In this document: positions 50,892 to 57,556 of the stretch, one piece after another | Layout of the letters: each line of letters begins with the position of its first letter | Position numbering within the stretch: position 1 is the stretch's first letter | NCBI GenBank assembly: GCA_910584905.1 | Contig: CAJUCQ010000080.1 | Coordinates: 1 to 60,763 of the forward strand | Length of the DNA: 60,763 nt | Reading direction: 5' to 3' | DNA from: an uncultured Muribaculaceae bacterium | GTDB taxonomy: Bacteria; Bacteroidota; Bacteroidia; Bacteroidales; Muribaculaceae | The notes under the pieces: generated by a model | Told to the model about the DNA's origin: nothing | Seen by the model: the letters and a program-made list of their open reading frames with translations, nothing else | Databases searched by the model: none | Translations under genes and position numbers: made by a program

Positions 50892-51586
50892 AAAAAATTG
50901 TCATTTCAAGCGGCGCGGGTATCAGCGCCGAAAGCGGCATCTCAACATTCCGCGACGCCGGAGGGCTTTGGGAGCAACATCCGGTGATGGACGTGGCAAG
51001 CGCCGACGGCTATCGCCGGAACCCGGCGCTGGTCCACAGCTTCTACAACGAGCGCCGCAAGGCCCTCGTCGAAGCTCAGCCCAACGCGGCCCATCGGCTT
51101 CTTCGCGACCTTGAGGACGAAGGCTATGACGTGTATGTCATCACTCAAAACGTCGACGACCTCCACGAACGCGCCGGTTCGACAAAGGTGATGCATCTCC
51201 ACGGCGAGCTTATGAAGGTCCGCGCTGTCGACGACGAGAGCCTCGTCTACCGCCTGCGGCCCGAAGCCTTGGAGACGACGCCCGACACGGTTATAGACGG
51301 TCACCGCGTGAGGCCGCACATCGTCTTCTTTCAGGAAGCGGTGCCGATGTTCGAACCCGCAACCGAGCTTGCCGCGCAAGCCGACATCTTCGTGATTATA
51401 GGCACGTCGCTTGCGGTCTATCCGGCGGCTGCGCTCCTGCAATACGTCCGGCCCGGCACGCCGGTCTATTACATCGACCCTCGCCCGGCCCCCGTTCCGC
51501 CGGGAGTGACGGTCATCAAAGCCACAGCCACCGAAGGCATGCGGCGTCTTTTCGCCATGCTCACCGGCAAAGAAAGCCCACGATAA
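50888..51586 (+). CDS. Sirtuin-type NAD-dependent deacylase without zinc-binding cysteines
   Basis: The 232-residue protein has the NAD motif SSGAGISAESGISTFRDAGG (about 6-25), the catalytic TQNVDDLHERAG and HLHGEL (His about 104), and IIGTSLAVYPAA near the C-terminus. FYNERR (about 53-58) supplies the Tyr and Arg of the CobB class linked to desuccinylation. The small domain that normally has four Cys contains none, as in some Bacteroidetes homologues. It overlaps ftsZ by 4 bp and so is cotranscribed with the division cluster. Confidence 0.87.
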   Translation: MKKIVISSGAGISAESGISTFRDAGGLWEQHPVMDVASADGYRRNPALVHSFYNERRKALVEAQPNAAHRLLRDLEDEGYDVYVITQNVDDLHERAGSTKVMHLHGELMKVRAVDDESLVYRLRPEALETTPDTVIDGHRVRPHIVFFQEAVPMFEPATELAAQADIFVIIGTSLAVYPAAALLQYVRPGTPVYYIDPRPAPVPPGVTVIKATATEGMRRLFAMLTGKESPR

Positions 51587-51607
51587 AACCACAAACCATA
51601 AATAGCT

Positions 51608-52057
51608 ATGGACTTATATACGCAAGTCGAAGGCGGCATCAAGGCCGCCATGCTCGCCAAGGACAAACTGCGCCTGCAGGCCCTCCGAGGCATCAAGAAA
51701 GAATTCATCGAAGCCAAGACAGCCCCCGGCTCGGGAGGCGAGCTCTCAGACGAAGCCGCCATGAAGGTGCTCGTCAAGATGGCCAAGCAGCGCCGCGAGA
51801 GCGCCCGCATCTATACGGAGCAGAATCGCCCCGAGCTCGCGGAGACCGAGCTTGCAGAGGTTGCGGTAATCGAGGAATTTCTGCCCAAAGCGCTCAGCGA
51901 AGAAGAGCTTGAAGCCGAACTCCGCAAAATCATTGCCGCTGTCGGCGCCACCTCGGCCGCGGATATGGGCAAGGTGATGGGTGCGGCCACGAAGGCTCTG
52001 GCCGGACGCGCCGACGGGCGCGCAATCTCGGCCAAGGTGCGCGAGCTACTGAAATAA
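51608..52057 (+). CDS. GatB/YqeY domain protein
   Basis: The 149-residue helical protein contains the YqeY pattern: an N-terminal AMLAKDKLRLQALRGIKKEFIEAK (residues about 14-37, quoted in part as KLRLQALRGIKKEF), a middle KQRRESARIYTEQNRPELAE (about 59-78) and a C-terminal MGKVMGAATKALAGRADGR (about 120-138). The fold matches the tRNA-binding tail of GatB. Its biochemical role is unsettled; a tRNA-linked role is usually assumed, which suits its place next to serS. Confidence 0.9.
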   Translation: MDLYTQVEGGIKAAMLAKDKLRLQALRGIKKEFIEAKTAPGSGGELSDEAAMKVLVKMAKQRRESARIYTEQNRPELAETELAEVAVIEEFLPKALSEEELEAELRKIIAAVGATSAADMGKVMGAATKALAGRADGRAISAKVRELLK

Positions 52058-52090
52058 GCACATTCAAACCGAAATATCCAATCCACAGAT

Positions 52091-53362
52091 ATGCTGACAA
52101 TACAACAAATCAAGGCCGACCCGGAGCTCGTCGTGGCTCGTCTGGCCGTGAAGGGCTTTGACGGCAAGGAAGCCATAGCCCGTGTAATCGCTCTCGACGA
52201 CCGCCGCCGCGAGCTCCAGCTCAAAAACGACAATGCCGCCTCGCAGCTCAAGAAGATGAGCGACTCAATCGGGCGGGCCATGAAGGCCGGACAAAAGGAC
52301 GAGGCAGAAGCTGCTAAAGCGCAGGTAGCCACGCTCAAAGAGGAGCAGAAAGCCCTCGCTGACGAGCTCGCACGCACCGAAGGCGATATCCGCGCCGAAC
52401 TCCTCAATATCCCCAACCTTCCGTGTGCGATGGTTCCCGAAGGCCGCACGGCCGAAGACAACGTGGTGGAGAAGATCGGCGGTCCGATGCCCGACCTCGC
52501 CGCCGACGCCCTCGCCCACTGGGACCTCGCCAAGAAATATAATCTCATAGATTTCGACCTCGGGGTCAAAATCACCGGCGCGGGCTTTCCCGTTTACCTC
52601 GGCAAGGGGGCGAAGCTCCAGCGCGCGCTCATCCAGTTCTTCCTCGACGAAGCCTCCAAGGCCGGTTACCTCGAGGTGCAGCCGCCGTATGTCGTAAACG
52701 AAGCTTCCGGCTACGGCACGGGTCAGCTCCCGGACAAGGAGGGTCAGATGTATTTCTGCCCTGTCGACGGACTCTATCTCATCCCCACGGCGGAGGTGCC
52801 CGTGACGAATCTCTACCGCGATGTAATCATCCCCGCGGATAAGCTCCCGATAAAGAACTGCGCCTACTCCGCCTGCTTCCGCCGCGAGGCCGGTTCGTAC
52901 GGTCGTGACGTGCGAGGCCTGAACCGCCTGCACCAGTTCGACAAAGTGGAAATCGTGCGCATCGAGAAGCCTGAAAACTCCTATGCAGCGCTCGAAGAAA
53001 TGAAAGACCACGTTCAGGGTCTGCTCGAAAAGCTGGGCCTGCCGTGGCATATCCTTCGCCTCTGCGGTGGCGACATGAGCTTCACTTCGGCAATTACATT
53101 CGACTTCGAGGTGTACTCCGCGGCGCAGAAGCGCTGGCTCGAAGTGTCGTCGGTGTCGAATTTCGAGACCTATCAGGCCAACCGTCTCAAATGTCGTTTC
53201 CGCGGCGAGGACAAGAAGCCTCAGCTCTGCCACACGCTCAACGGCTCGGCTCTCGCACTCCCGCGCATCATGGCCGCCCTGCTTGAGAACAACCAGACCC
53301 CGGAAGGCATAGTCGTGCCCGAATGCCTCCGCAAATACACCGGATTCGACATCATCGACTGA
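52091..53362 (+). CDS. serS: Seryl-tRNA synthetase
   Basis: The 423-residue class II synthetase has an N-terminal tRNA-binding coiled coil (about 25-105), motif 2 around FRREAGSYGRDVRGLNRLHQ (about 266-285) and motif 3 around NGSALALPRIMAALLEN (about 381-397). It charges tRNA-Ser in the cytoplasm. It follows the YqeY gene by 33 bp and ends a transcript marked by the hairpins that follow. Confidence 0.96.
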   Translation: MLTIQQIKADPELVVARLAVKGFDGKEAIARVIALDDRRRELQLKNDNAASQLKKMSDSIGRAMKAGQKDEAEAAKAQVATLKEEQKALADELARTEGDIRAELLNIPNLPCAMVPEGRTAEDNVVEKIGGPMPDLAADALAHWDLAKKYNLIDFDLGVKITGAGFPVYLGKGAKLQRALIQFFLDEASKAGYLEVQPPYVVNEASGYGTGQLPDKEGQMYFCPVDGLYLIPTAEVPVTNLYRDVIIPADKLPIKNCAYSACFRREAGSYGRDVRGLNRLHQFDKVEIVRIEKPENSYAALEEMKDHVQGLLEKLGLPWHILRLCGGDMSFTSAITFDFEVYSAAQKRWLEVSSVSNFETYQANRLKCRFRGEDKKPQLCHTLNGSALALPRIMAALLENNQTPEGIVVPECLRKYTGFDIID

Positions 53363-53383
53363 CGAGTCCCTCCCGCAAGGCTT

Positions 53384-53432
53384 AAGAGGCTGTGTCGTGA
53401 ATCAGTTCGAGCTGCACGCGACGCAGCCTCTT
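53384..53432 (+). terminator. Large hairpin after serS
   Basis: AAGAGGCTG (53384-53392) pairs perfectly with CAGCCTCTT (53424-53432). Inner GTCG/CGAC and a CAG-TTCGAG-CTG tip extend the stem. No U-run follows directly. Confidence 0.5.
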
Positions 53433-53476
53433 GCCGTTTGGCGGGGAGGTTGAAGGACTGAGAAGCCGTCACAAAG

Positions 53477-53515
53477 GCCGCTCTGAGGCGGCTGTCACGT
53501 TTTTGTGATTTTTTT
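53477..53515 (+). terminator. Terminator hairpins with U-run downstream of serS
   Basis: GCCGC (53477-53481) pairs with GCGGC (53488-53492); next TCAC (53495-53498) pairs with GTGA (53505-53508), followed by seven T residues (53509-53515). This probably ends the ftsZ-serS transcript. Confidence 0.65.
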
Positions 53516-53549
53516 ACAACTTTTCAGCAACTATATTGTGTCTTTTTTG

Positions 53550-53557
53550 TAACTTTG
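53550..53557 (+). promoter_or_regulatory. -7 promoter element before the glutaminyl cyclase-like gene
   Basis: TAACTTTG matches TAnnTTTG, 24 bases before the ATG at 53581. The upstream region is T-rich without a clear -33 element at the expected spacing. Confidence 0.5.
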
Positions 53558-53580
53558 CGGAAATTAGCAGGAAAAGACTC

Positions 53581-54597
53581 ATGAAAACGCTCGGCATATA
53601 CCTCACGATTGCACTGACCTTTACAGGGCTTGGGTGCAACGGCAAGCGCACTGAGGGCGCGTCCTCAAACGACGGGTCCGAGAACGCGCAGACGCTCTCG
53701 GAGCGCATTATCGGCGATTTCCACGCGGACAGCGCCTACGAGCACATCGCGCGGCAAGTGGGCTTCGGTCCGCGAGTTCCGGGGAGCGAGGGGCACAAAG
53801 CCTGCCGCGACTACATCATCCGCACGCTCGCGGCCTACGCCGCCGACACGATTATCGTTCAGGATGCCGAAGTCACGGCTTTTACCGGCGAGGTCCTGCC
53901 CATCACCAACATCCTCGCCTCATACAAGCCCGGCGAATCACGCCGCATCCTCCTCGCGGCGCACTGGGACACGCGCCCGTGGGCCGACATGGAAAGCTCC
54001 GAAGACAGCCGCAACCGCCCCATCCCGGGGGCCAACGACGGCGGCTCGGGCGTGGGCGTGCTACTCGAAATAGCGCGCAACTTCCAGCTTCGCGACCCCG
54101 AAGTCGGCGTTGACCTTCTCTTTGTCGACGCCGAGGACTACGGGAACTCCGCCGGATTCGGCGACAAGACCGACACGTGGTGTCTCGGCACGCAGTATTG
54201 GGTCGACCACATGCCATACGCCAACGGCGCCGTCCGCCCGGTTTACGGCATACTCCTTGACATGGTAGGCGGACGCAATGCCCGCTTCCATCAAGAGATG
54301 TTCTCGCTCGAATACGCCCCCAACGTCACGGCAAAGATTTGGGCCGAAGCCGCTTCGCTCGGCTACGGCAACATTTTCATCAACAGTCCCGGGGGTGCGG
54401 TCACCGACGACCACATATTCCTCAGTCGCGCCGGAATCCCCACGGCCGACATCATAGAAACAATCAACGAGGAGACGGCCAACTTCCCTCCCACGTGGCA
54501 CACCCACGAAGACCGGCTCGAAAACATCGACAAAAAGAGCCTCGAAGCCGTAGGGCGCACCGTTCTCAACGTTGTATATAAAGAAAAATCAAAATGA
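53581..54597 (+). CDS. M28-type glutaminyl-peptide cyclotransferase-like lipoprotein
   Basis: From the ATG at 53581 the protein has 338 residues, with a lipobox LTFTGLGC (lipidated Cys about 19). The M28-type zinc site is visible: AAHWDTRPWAD (about 121-131), ANDGGSGVGVLLEIAR (about 145-160), FVDAEDYGN (about 180-188) and TDDHIFLSRAGIP (about 276-288). These fit type II glutaminyl cyclases, which in Bacteroidetes convert N-terminal Gln of exported proteins to pyroglutamate. An aminopeptidase is the alternative. It is followed by sufE with a 4-bp overlap. Confidence 0.82.
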   Translation: MKTLGIYLTIALTFTGLGCNGKRTEGASSNDGSENAQTLSERIIGDFHADSAYEHIARQVGFGPRVPGSEGHKACRDYIIRTLAAYAADTIIVQDAEVTAFTGEVLPITNILASYKPGESRRILLAAHWDTRPWADMESSEDSRNRPIPGANDGGSGVGVLLEIARNFQLRDPEVGVDLLFVDAEDYGNSAGFGDKTDTWCLGTQYWVDHMPYANGAVRPVYGILLDMVGGRNARFHQEMFSLEYAPNVTAKIWAEAASLGYGNIFINSPGGAVTDDHIFLSRAGIPTADIIETINEETANFPPTWHTHEDRLENIDKKSLEAVGRTVLNVVYKEKSK

Positions 54598-55010
54598 GCA
54601 TCGACGAAAAGCAACAGGAAATAATCGACGAATTCAGCGAACTTGACGACTGGATGGACCGCTATGCCATGATAATCGACCTCGGCAATCAGCTTCCGGC
54701 CTTCGACGCTTCGCTAAAGACCCCCGACCGCCTGATCGAAGGGTGTCAGAGCCGCGTATGGCTCGACGGTGAGCTGACCCCCGAGGGGCTCGTTGTCTAT
54801 CAGGCCGACTCCGACGCCATCATCGTCAAAGGCATCATATCGCTCCTTATCAGCGTGCTGAACGGGCACACGCCCGAAGAAATCCTCGGGGCCGACCTGC
54901 GGTTCATCAAAGAAATAGGCCTCAGCGAGCACCTCTCGCCCACGCGAGCCAACGGCCTCGTGGCCATGGTAAAGCAGATGCGCGCCTACGCCGCCGCCTT
55001 CGCCCGCTGA
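54594..55010 (+). CDS. sufE: SufE family sulfur-acceptor protein
   Basis: The 138-residue protein has the conserved CQSRVWLDGEL (about 47-57) with the sulfur-accepting Cys, and ADLRFIKEIGLSEHLSPTRANGL (residues about 100-122) typical of the family. SufE takes persulfide sulfur from the SufS desulfurase for Fe-S cluster assembly. No other suf genes lie in the window. It overlaps the glutaminyl cyclase-like gene by 4 bp. Confidence 0.93.
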   Translation: MSIDEKQQEIIDEFSELDDWMDRYAMIIDLGNQLPAFDASLKTPDRLIEGCQSRVWLDGELTPEGLVVYQADSDAIIVKGIISLLISVLNGHTPEEILGADLRFIKEIGLSEHLSPTRANGLVAMVKQMRAYAAAFAR

Positions 55011-55031
55011 ATACGCTCCTTTACGGACTTT

Positions 55032-55067
55032 AACCGTCGACACATTTTGGATGTCGACGGTTTTTTT
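55032..55067 (+). terminator. Rho-independent terminator after sufE
   Basis: AACCGTCGACA (55032-55042) pairs with TGTCGACGGTT (55052-55062) over 11 bp around a 9-base loop, with seven T residues from 55061. Confidence 0.88.
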
Positions 55068-55068
55068 G

Positions 55069-55076
55069 TATATTTG
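55069..55076 (+). promoter_or_regulatory. -7 promoter element for the CotH-like gene
   Basis: TATATTTG matches TAnnTTTG and starts directly after the sufE terminator, 53 bases before the ATG at 55129. Confidence 0.55.
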
Positions 55077-55128
55077 CAATCTGATTCTCAGCCTTAATCA
55101 TTCAATAAACAATAAGTTTTTCATTACC

Positions 55129-57354
55129 ATGAAGCTCAAACGCTTTATCATCGGAGCGATTGCCGCGGCAATATGCGCCGGACCGAGCCTCGCCGCCGAG
55201 ACCGACGGCAACGGCTATCCCGAAATGTATGTATGCGGCAAGATGACCGAAAACTGGAAATTCCTTGACGAATACAAAATGACGCGCACGGCCGACGTCT
55301 ACACCATCTCGCTGCCCTCGCTTGACGGCGAATTCAAAATCTCGAACGAAGACTGGACCATCAACTACGGCTCGGAAAACGCCAAAGGCACGGGCGCATT
55401 CGTCATCAGCGACGCAGCCACAGTCGTTGCCCGACATGACACCGAAAACTTCCACGCCGACAATCTCCGCGACGTCACCCTCACAATCCGCTACGTCGCC
55501 GACGGCGACACCTACCTACAGGTGGCCGCAAACGGCAAGCCGGCGCCCTCCGAACCCACGCCCACACCCACGGTGCCCGGCGTTTCGGGCACACTCCCCG
55601 TGCTTTTCATCAACGTATACGCCGACGAGAGCAAGACCGAATTCGATAATGAAATCATCGACCGCAATCTCGATCACAAGAACTACTTCGCCGGCGAATA
55701 CTGGCTCGACCTCAACGGCTGCGAATGGCTCGAAGCCGAAGGCGCCGAAAGCATCGGCTCGAAAGAAGCCCCGCTCCCCCTCGAAATCAAAGCCCGCGGC
55801 AACTACACGCGCAAGGCGTTCGCCAAAAAGCCCTTCAAGCTGAAGCTGGGCAAAAAACAAAGCCTCCTCGGCCTGAGTAAAAGCAAACACTTCGCCATCC
55901 TCGCCCACGCGGACGACAACTTCGGCTACCTCCGCAACTTCACGGGCTTCAATCTCGGACGCCGCATCGGCCTGCCGTGGACTCCGTGGCAACAGCCCGT
56001 AGAAGTTGTAATCAACGGCGACTACCGCGGCCTCTACTTCCTCACGGAGAGCATACGCGTCGATGCTGACCGCGTAAATATCACCGAGCTTGACGACCTC
56101 GTATCCGACCCGGCCATCGTTTCCGGCGGCTACCTTGTCGAACTCGACAACTACGACGAAGAAAATCAGATACGCATGCCCGAAAAGACATGCGCCGACG
56201 TGGCTGTAATTGATATGCTCCGCGTGACTTGGGACACCCCCGAAGAATACTCCGACCTTCAGAAGCGTTTTATCACCGACCAGTTTACGGCGATGAATGA
56301 CGCCGTCGGCGACGCCAACAAGTCCGACGAGCTTTGGAAATACATGGACATGGACGACGCCGTCCGCTACTATATCGTCGAAGAACTCATCTCCCACACC
56401 GAGGCATACCACGGCTCGACCTACCTCTTCCGCGACCGTGGCGAAGGTCAGAAATGGCATTTCTCCCCGCTCTGGGACTGCGGAAACGGCTTTAACGGGC
56501 CGTCCGACCAATTCTTCTACAATGCCACCGGCTTCGGCGCTACGTGGATTCCGGCGATGCGGTGCAACGATGCCTTCAACCGCCGCCTCGCCGACACGTG
56601 GCTATGGTTTATGAACAATGGCTTCAACGGCATCTACGACGACATGGCCGCCTACGCCGCCCGCATCAAGGCCGCCGCACAGGCCGACCGCAAGCGCTGG
56701 AAAGACGCGCCGCGCCCCGACTTTGAAGGCGCGCAGGCCGTGGCCGACAACACTGATATGGAAGGCCGTCTGCGCGACGCCTCCGCAAAACTCGCGGCCA
56801 AGACGGAATGGCTGAAGACGCAGTTCGGCGACTTCGCCGCCAATCCCTCCGCTCCCGAACCCGAACGCGACGCCACCGAGGCCGCGCCCCTGCCGCCCTA
56901 CGCCAAAGAGACGCTCTCGACGACGATATACTTCATTGACCAAGACACAAACCCGTGGGAACAGCCCTACGCCTATATGTGGGGCGGCGAGCCCAACTAC
57001 GAAGGCCTCGGCGCCTGGCCCGGCACAGCGATGACCCCCGCCATCGTCGACGGTGCTCCTGCATGGAGCCTTACCATATACGACGACGCCCTCGCCCGCG
57101 AAGCATCGCCCTATAAGCTCATCTTCAACGACGGCCTCAACGGCACCGGCCTGCAGACCGACAGCTTCGACTACGCTCCCGGCGGCGTCTACTCCCGCAC
57201 CGGCATAATCTCCGGCATCAACAGCGCCGTTATCGACGGCACCGACGCCCCGGCCGAGTACTTCAACCTTCAGGGCATGCGCGTGGCCGCTCCCCGCGCG
57301 GGCGAGACCTATATCCGCCTCAGCGGCGACAGCGCTTCAAAAGTAAGAATGTAA
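55129..57354 (+). CDS. Secreted CotH-kinase-like protein with starch-binding (CBM26-like) module
   Basis: From the ATG at 55129 the protein has 741 residues. A signal peptide (about 1-23, ending PSLAAE) is followed by an N-terminal beta domain (about 28-140) resembling SusE/SusF-type modules. A CotH-like domain follows (about 160-500), with FKLKLGKKQSLLGL, GDYRGLYFLTESIR and WHFSPLWDCGNGF. A CBM26-like module (about 595-705) has AYMWGGEPNYEGLGAWPG. The tail EYFNLQGMRVAAPRAGETYI looks like a C-terminal sorting domain. CotH proteins are atypical kinases. A role at the surface on glycan or protein is inferred. Confidence 0.83.
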   Translation: MKLKRFIIGAIAAAICAGPSLAAETDGNGYPEMYVCGKMTENWKFLDEYKMTRTADVYTISLPSLDGEFKISNEDWTINYGSENAKGTGAFVISDAATVVARHDTENFHADNLRDVTLTIRYVADGDTYLQVAANGKPAPSEPTPTPTVPGVSGTLPVLFINVYADESKTEFDNEIIDRNLDHKNYFAGEYWLDLNGCEWLEAEGAESIGSKEAPLPLEIKARGNYTRKAFAKKPFKLKLGKKQSLLGLSKSKHFAILAHADDNFGYLRNFTGFNLGRRIGLPWTPWQQPVEVVINGDYRGLYFLTESIRVDADRVNITELDDLVSDPAIVSGGYLVELDNYDEENQIRMPEKTCADVAVIDMLRVTWDTPEEYSDLQKRFITDQFTAMNDAVGDANKSDELWKYMDMDDAVRYYIVEELISHTEAYHGSTYLFRDRGEGQKWHFSPLWDCGNGFNGPSDQFFYNATGFGATWIPAMRCNDAFNRRLADTWLWFMNNGFNGIYDDMAAYAARIKAAAQADRKRWKDAPRPDFEGAQAVADNTDMEGRLRDASAKLAAKTEWLKTQFGDFAANPSAPEPERDATEAAPLPPYAKETLSTTIYFIDQDTNPWEQPYAYMWGGEPNYEGLGAWPGTAMTPAIVDGAPAWSLTIYDDALAREASPYKLIFNDGLNGTGLQTDSFDYAPGGVYSRTGIISGINSAVIDGTDAPAEYFNLQGMRVAAPRAGETYIRLSGDSASKVRM

Positions 57355-57389
57355 TCCTACGCCGGAAAACGCGTCCGGACACCCCCCCA

Positions 57390-57437
57390 CGGGCGGCGAC
57401 CTCCTCCTTGCGAGACGAGGCCGCCGCCCGCATTTTA
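57390..57437 (+). terminator. Terminator hairpin after the CotH-like gene
   Basis: CGGGCGGCG (57390-57398) pairs with CGCCGCCCG (57422-57430), and CCTC/GAGG extends the stem inward past a mismatch. A short CATTTTA tail follows. Confidence 0.7.
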
Positions 57438-57502
57438 TCTCAAAATTCACACATGCCTCAATCTTTTTTCGTCTAAATTTTTTCACATCCGAAATTTTTA
57501 AC

Positions 57503-57510
57503 TAATTTTG
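57503..57510 (+). promoter_or_regulatory. -7 promoter element for the alpha-amylase gene
   Basis: TAATTTTG matches TAnnTTTG, 47 bases before the ATG at 57557. Confidence 0.55.
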
Positions 57511-57556
57511 CGTTGATTTATATCAACATTATCATCAACTTACTTATCTACTTACC

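Noticed and set aside
53384..53432. A tRNA-like TTCGAG loop after serS
   Set aside because: There is no acceptor stem, D-arm or anticodon arm at the right distances; the bases form a single long hairpin.
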